This document shows positions 60,310 to 64,000 of a DNA stretch of 64,000 nt, one piece after another. Source of the DNA: Atherix ibis (Eukaryota; Arthropoda; Insecta; Diptera; Athericidae); the NCBI GenBank assembly GCA_958298945.1, contig OY282610.1:37393667-37457666 (forward strand). The letters are read 5' to 3'. Under the pieces are notes generated by a model. That model made no database searches, had not been told where the DNA came from, and was given only the letters and a program-made list of their open reading frames with translations. Position 1 is the stretch's first letter, and every line of letters begins with the position of its first letter. The position numbers and the translations under genes are program-made.

Positions 60310-61245
60310 TCTACTATACAGAGTTTTTTTTATGTTCCAAGTTGATATTATTTGGCTGCCATTTTGGTTCAAATGACATTTGTCTATTAAAATTTGACAG
60401 TTGTAGAGAGCGACCAATAACAATTTATTATCTAATGCCGCAACAACGTGTTAAAATTATTAATATATTTTATAAAAATAATTGTTCAATTATGATTAGG
60501 CGGAGAAAATTACGTTGTTTATTTTGATGTTTATCATATGCCGAGCAAGGTAACCATTCGGCTTGTAATGAATAATTTTGAAAATATGCATACACTGAAA
60601 TATTAAGCAAAGAATGGTCGATAATTAAGCCAATGTACACATGAAAAGATTGAAGCAATGAGGCAGAGTGTTGCTAAACGCCAGGGTACCTCAAATCGAC
60701 GCCATGCGCAAGAATTGGGAATATCTCCATCATGTTTGTTAGAAATTCTCAAAAAATTGATATGAATGGCGGCAAGACTGGAGTGGTCGACTTTTACTGC
60801 TCGGTATAGACAACCACCATTATTGGGGAAAAATTATTATGAACGACGAAGCACACTTCGACTTGGCTGGCTTTGTCAATAAACTGAGCAGCCGCTATTG
60901 AGGCACTGAAAACCCTCAACTCATACACCAAAGACCACTTAACCCTCGTAAAGTAAGTGTATGGTGCGGCATTTGGGTCGGCGGCATCCTTGGGCCATAT
61001 GTTCTTGAGGATGCTGGAGACAACAGTTACTGATGACCGCTATCGGAACATATAGTGGTGATATCGACTGTCAAAAAGTAGTGATATCGACTGGTCCCCG
61101 CGATCCCCTGATTTGTACCCTCCCCATTTCTTCGTGTAGGGGTACTTGAAGGAAAAGGTGTACACTAACAAACTAAACACAACCTCGATGCTTAAAGATA
61201 ACATTCGAAACGAAATTGATGAAATAATACCAGAAGTCTGCAAAG
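60310..61245 (+). pseudogene. Mariner-like transposase relic, family M1 (copy 4), inside the satellite
   Basis: Shows a ccattttg + tttgacagt start, then QQRVKIINIFYKNNCS (first helix-turn-helix), EHFD-type block NDEAHFDLAGFVNKLSSRY (first catalytic Asp), ENPQLIHQRPLNPRKVSVWC, GIWVGGILGPYVLEDAGDN and, after a deletion, DWSPRSPDLYPPHFF and LKEKVYTNKLNTTS. The second catalytic block is gone and stops interrupt. It is the most complete copy of this family in the window. Satellite units on both sides show it inserted into the array. Confidence 0.75.
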
Positions 61246-61400
61246 GTCAGCTTTCTTTATATTATGAGCAAACGTTCTTTGTGTCAGACCTGTAATAACA
61301 CCAATTAGGATATGAGCAAAAGCTTCGATCACTGACATGAAACTAAGGCAATGGCCAGGTTTATTAACAACAAGACAAGATATTTTTTTTATATCAGATC
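61246..61400. repeat. Satellite array, continuation after the insertion
   Basis: Diverged units (atgagcaaacgttctttg, atcactgacatgaaacta, ggcaatggccaggt) of the same ~62-bp family. Confidence 0.75.
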
Positions 61401-61600
61401 AATTCGGGGTTTCTTAATTTAAATAATTAATTATAATTATAGAAAGTTTCTTAATTTAAATAATTAATTATAAATAAAAATTTCGTTTAAATTATTTTTA
61501 GAGTAATTTTTTTAAATTTTTATATCATTTATTATTATTAGTTATGTGTGTTTTGTTTGTTGAAATTATTGATACTCTGGAAAGGAGTTTTCTTTAAATA

Positions 61601-62365
61601 CGAGGTCTGTTCAAAAATTATCGCGAATTTTGAATTTCCGCGGGTTACGTATATTTGATTTTCGATTTTTTGTGGCGCTATGTTGGTCTTTCATTTATGC
61701 CGACAAGTTCGCCCATTTTGAATGTTCAGTTAATTTTTGACAGCTGCTTTGCTTGCACGTGTTTTTGCTCGTCTTAGATTTTTGCCCATTCCAAAAAATG
61801 GATCAAAGAATCTGTTTCGGCAAAAAGAAAAAGTCGCAGGGGGCCAGATCCTTATTAGTTTGTTGTTTTTAGCCAAAAATTCGCGCACAAGCAACGATGC
61901 GTGAGCAGGGGCGTTATCATGGTGCAAAAGTCAATTTTTGTTGTTCTGCAAATCCGGGCAACTTGCGCACAACTTGCAGGTTATATTCTTTATTGACCAT
62001 TCTACCCTGTGGCAAGAATTCATGAGGCACCACGCCCCTGTAATCGAAGAAAACTGTAAGCAAAACCTCCACATTCGACCGAAATTGGCGCACTTTTTTC
62101 GGTCTTTGCTCATGCGGCAGCTTCCATTGGGATGATTGAACTTTAGTTTCCACGTCATAACGATAAACCTATAATTCTTTCACCAGTTATGACCCTCTGG
62201 AGTAAAATTGGGTCGTCGCGGACAGAGTCCAACAGCTCCTTAGCAATGTAAATGCGATGCTGTTTTTGGTCGAAAATGGGCAAAAATCGAAGACGAGGCA
62301 AAACACGTGCAAGCAAAGCAGCTGTCAAAAATTAACTGAACATTCAAAATGGCCGAACTTGTCGG
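61601..62365 (-). mobile_element. Long-armed mariner derivative (copy 2), right end truncated
   Basis: Left arm begins cgaggtctgttcaaaaatta after TA and matches 35394 onward. The right arm (from 62279) stops near 62365, lacking its outer ~100 bases. Minus-strand frames read GDVETK-type ETKVQSSQWKLPHEQRPKK, VPHEFLPQGRMVNKEYN and MHHDNAPAHASLLVREFLA, the last being the block with the second catalytic Asp, which copy 1 lacks. The frame is broken between pieces. Confidence 0.8.
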
Positions 62366-62369
62366 TATT

Positions 62370-62785
62370 CTTCTTTTTCCATAACATTTTTATTATTATT
62401 TTATGATATTACAATTATTTTCATAAAATTATCTTAGAGTAAGTTATGTACGACATTTTTTTTTTTAACTTAATTTAAAATTTAATATACAAGATAGGTT
62501 TTTTTACAATACTTTTCTCCAATAATTATTCTCAAGCCAAATCCATCAATATTTTTGAGTATAGTTTATGTAAAATAATATACAAAAATCTTTTTGTTTT
62601 ATATAAAAGAAAAATTTGTTTTTTTTGCGATAAATTCCATTATTATTTTGTATATTAAAATACGTGTTTTTTTTTAAAGTAATTTTTTTTGATTTTGAAA
62701 AAACGTTCACTAATTTTTTTTCTGCTATGATAAGAAAAGTAAACGAAATTAAATAATCAAAAAAAAAAAGTTCATTTGATGTTGG
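62370..62785. other. AT-rich spacer
   Basis: Non-coding; probably the 3' UTR and flank of the acyltransferase gene, which is transcribed leftwards. No other feature recognised. Confidence 0.4.
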
Positions 62786-62789
62786 CAAT

Positions 62790-63905
62790 TTATTTTTGTA
62801 CAAATATTTTTAAAAGTCGTATCACAGGCGCTTCAAACACTATCGAAATAATGAAAGCGACCAAAAATGAAAGGATTGCATTCACAAGGAATACGGTTAA
62901 CACTAACGTGTGTTCAAGATGCATTGGTCCATCCATTTGGTGTGATGTCAGCAGCATCAGTACAGGATGTATTAAATATGTGCAATATGTTAGACGACTA
63001 AGTGGTAAAAATCCTCGATACGATAGAATCCGATTGATTGGTGTTGCCATACCCCAAGCACATGATAATGTTATCCATACTAGACCAACGCCCCATGCTA
63101 AGTTGATTTCGTAACAATAAGAAAATATTCAAAATATGAAATGGTCTTCTTTTTTGTTAAAGTTTTTATTTTTAAATTCGTATTGAATTTATAATATTTT
63201 CTTACCGGTATGACCAACACCAACATAAAACGATGTTGCCAGAATACTAAGTTGACCGTTCCAAACACCAAAAACTAGAACAAAAAGAAGTCCAACGCTA
63301 GCTATCCAAAGGGATAAATTTACCAAAAATGGGATTTTTGGTGGTGTTTTAACACGGTGAATAATATAACCTGTCATTATGCCTAAGAGAGACAAGGATG
63401 CAAATAAAAAAAAAGTTGGATTAAAGAAGCTAACACCATTAAGAAATAGTTTAATTATTTTTTACTAACCAACAATATAAGTTCCAACTCGTTGCCATGG
63501 TTTATCATAAAGAAAATCGAATGATTCGAAGGGTAATGCCACTTTATGAGTGTAATTATATTTTAACGACATTAGGGATGATGTGATCCATGAAGTTAAT
63601 AAAAATGTTACCAAACCAATTACTGATGCACGAAAATATCTGAAAATAAAATAAAATAATTTTTATTTCGATTTGAATTGATATTAAAAGTTCTAAAAAA
63701 ATAAACTTACTTTCGTGATACAAATAATAATATAACAGCCATAATATAAAATTGCATATCGTTTGCTAGATACCATGACCATATTAAACAAATTTCATTA
63801 AATGGATACCAATTATTTATGTATAAAATATTACGCCACCAATAATTACGACAATTTATATGTCCGGTAAATGCTGGATGAAAAACAGATTGGTTGAAAA
63901 CATAT
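62790..63905 (-). CDS. Acyltransferase-3 / nrf-6-like membrane protein, 3' part
   Basis: Minus-strand exons 63905-63711, 63639-63470, 63382-63206 and 63097-62790 join in phase and give the last 283 aa; the 5' exons are beyond the right edge. The family (nose resistant to fluoxetine-6 type) are multi-pass membrane proteins thought to transfer acyl groups; substrates in insects are mostly unknown. Diagnostic blocks: YWWRNILYINNWYP and WYLANDMQFYIMAVILLFV, KPWQRVGTYIVGIMTGYI, VGVGHTAWGVGLVWI (across the last intron) and FLPLSRLTYCTYLIHPVLM. Hydrophobic segments suit transmembrane helices, the last being VLTVFLVNAILSFLVAFIIS. The stop codon overlaps an AATAAA. Tail-to-tail with Cep164, 11.5 kb apart. 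Confidence 0.92.
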
Positions 63906-64000
63906 CTAGAAAATGTAAAAATAATTTTTACTCTATAAACACTTGGCAAGTCTAGCTAAGAAATAATTTTTTTTCGTTATTGTAAATTATATCACAAAAA

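Overview
The window is eukaryotic: very AT-rich, with spliced genes (GT/AG introns), no operons, and dense remnants of Tc1/mariner DNA transposons, LINEs and a tRNA-derived SINE. The protein sequences and transposon types suggest an arthropod, most likely an insect and perhaps a dipteran. The species cannot be read from the sequence.

Three protein-coding genes can be supported. (1) A complete CWF19L2-type gene (spliceosome / lariat-debranching associated CwfJ family) lies at 27212-29594 (+) in four exons, 727 aa. (2) A complete Cep164-type gene (WW domain plus coiled coils; centriole distal appendage protein) lies at 33246-51332 (+) in four exons, 1390 aa, with a 13.3-kb first intron full of dead transposons. 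(3) The 3' part of an acyltransferase-3 / nrf-6-like membrane protein gene lies at 62790-63905 (-); its 5' part is outside the window.

Region by region: 1-27 kb has no host gene I can recognise. It holds Tc1, mariner and LINE relics, an internally deleted mariner (5.0-5.8 kb), one structurally intact Tc1-like element with 218-bp terminal inverted repeats and an open 343-codon transposase (7.7-9.4 kb), a 4-copy ~0.3-kb tandem repeat (13.0-14.4 kb), a 16-copy ~134-bp satellite with a recent 668-bp duplication (18.4-20.5 kb), and a degraded Tc1 element (22.4-23.5 kb). 27-33 kb holds CWF19L2, a SINE just after its stop codon, a perfect 35-bp-arm hairpin, and an X-box-like palindrome upstream of Cep164. 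33-51 kb is Cep164. 51.7-52.8 kb is a ~190-bp tandem array rich in AAAATGGC (Pho/YY1-like) cores. 52.8-59.2 kb is AT-rich intergenic DNA with a MITE-like unit. 59.2-61.4 kb is a ~62-bp satellite split by a mariner relic. 61.6-62.4 kb is a second copy of a long-armed mariner derivative, followed by the acyltransferase gene.

The two complete genes are in the same orientation but act in unrelated processes (pre-mRNA splicing and cilium assembly). No new multi-gene system is evident. The least ordinary observations are the intact Tc1 element, the motif-bearing tandem arrays, the perfect hairpin, and several dead transposon families that kept amplifying or were reshuffled. All exon boundaries were assigned by eye from reading frame, splice consensus and family conservation; no database search was possible.
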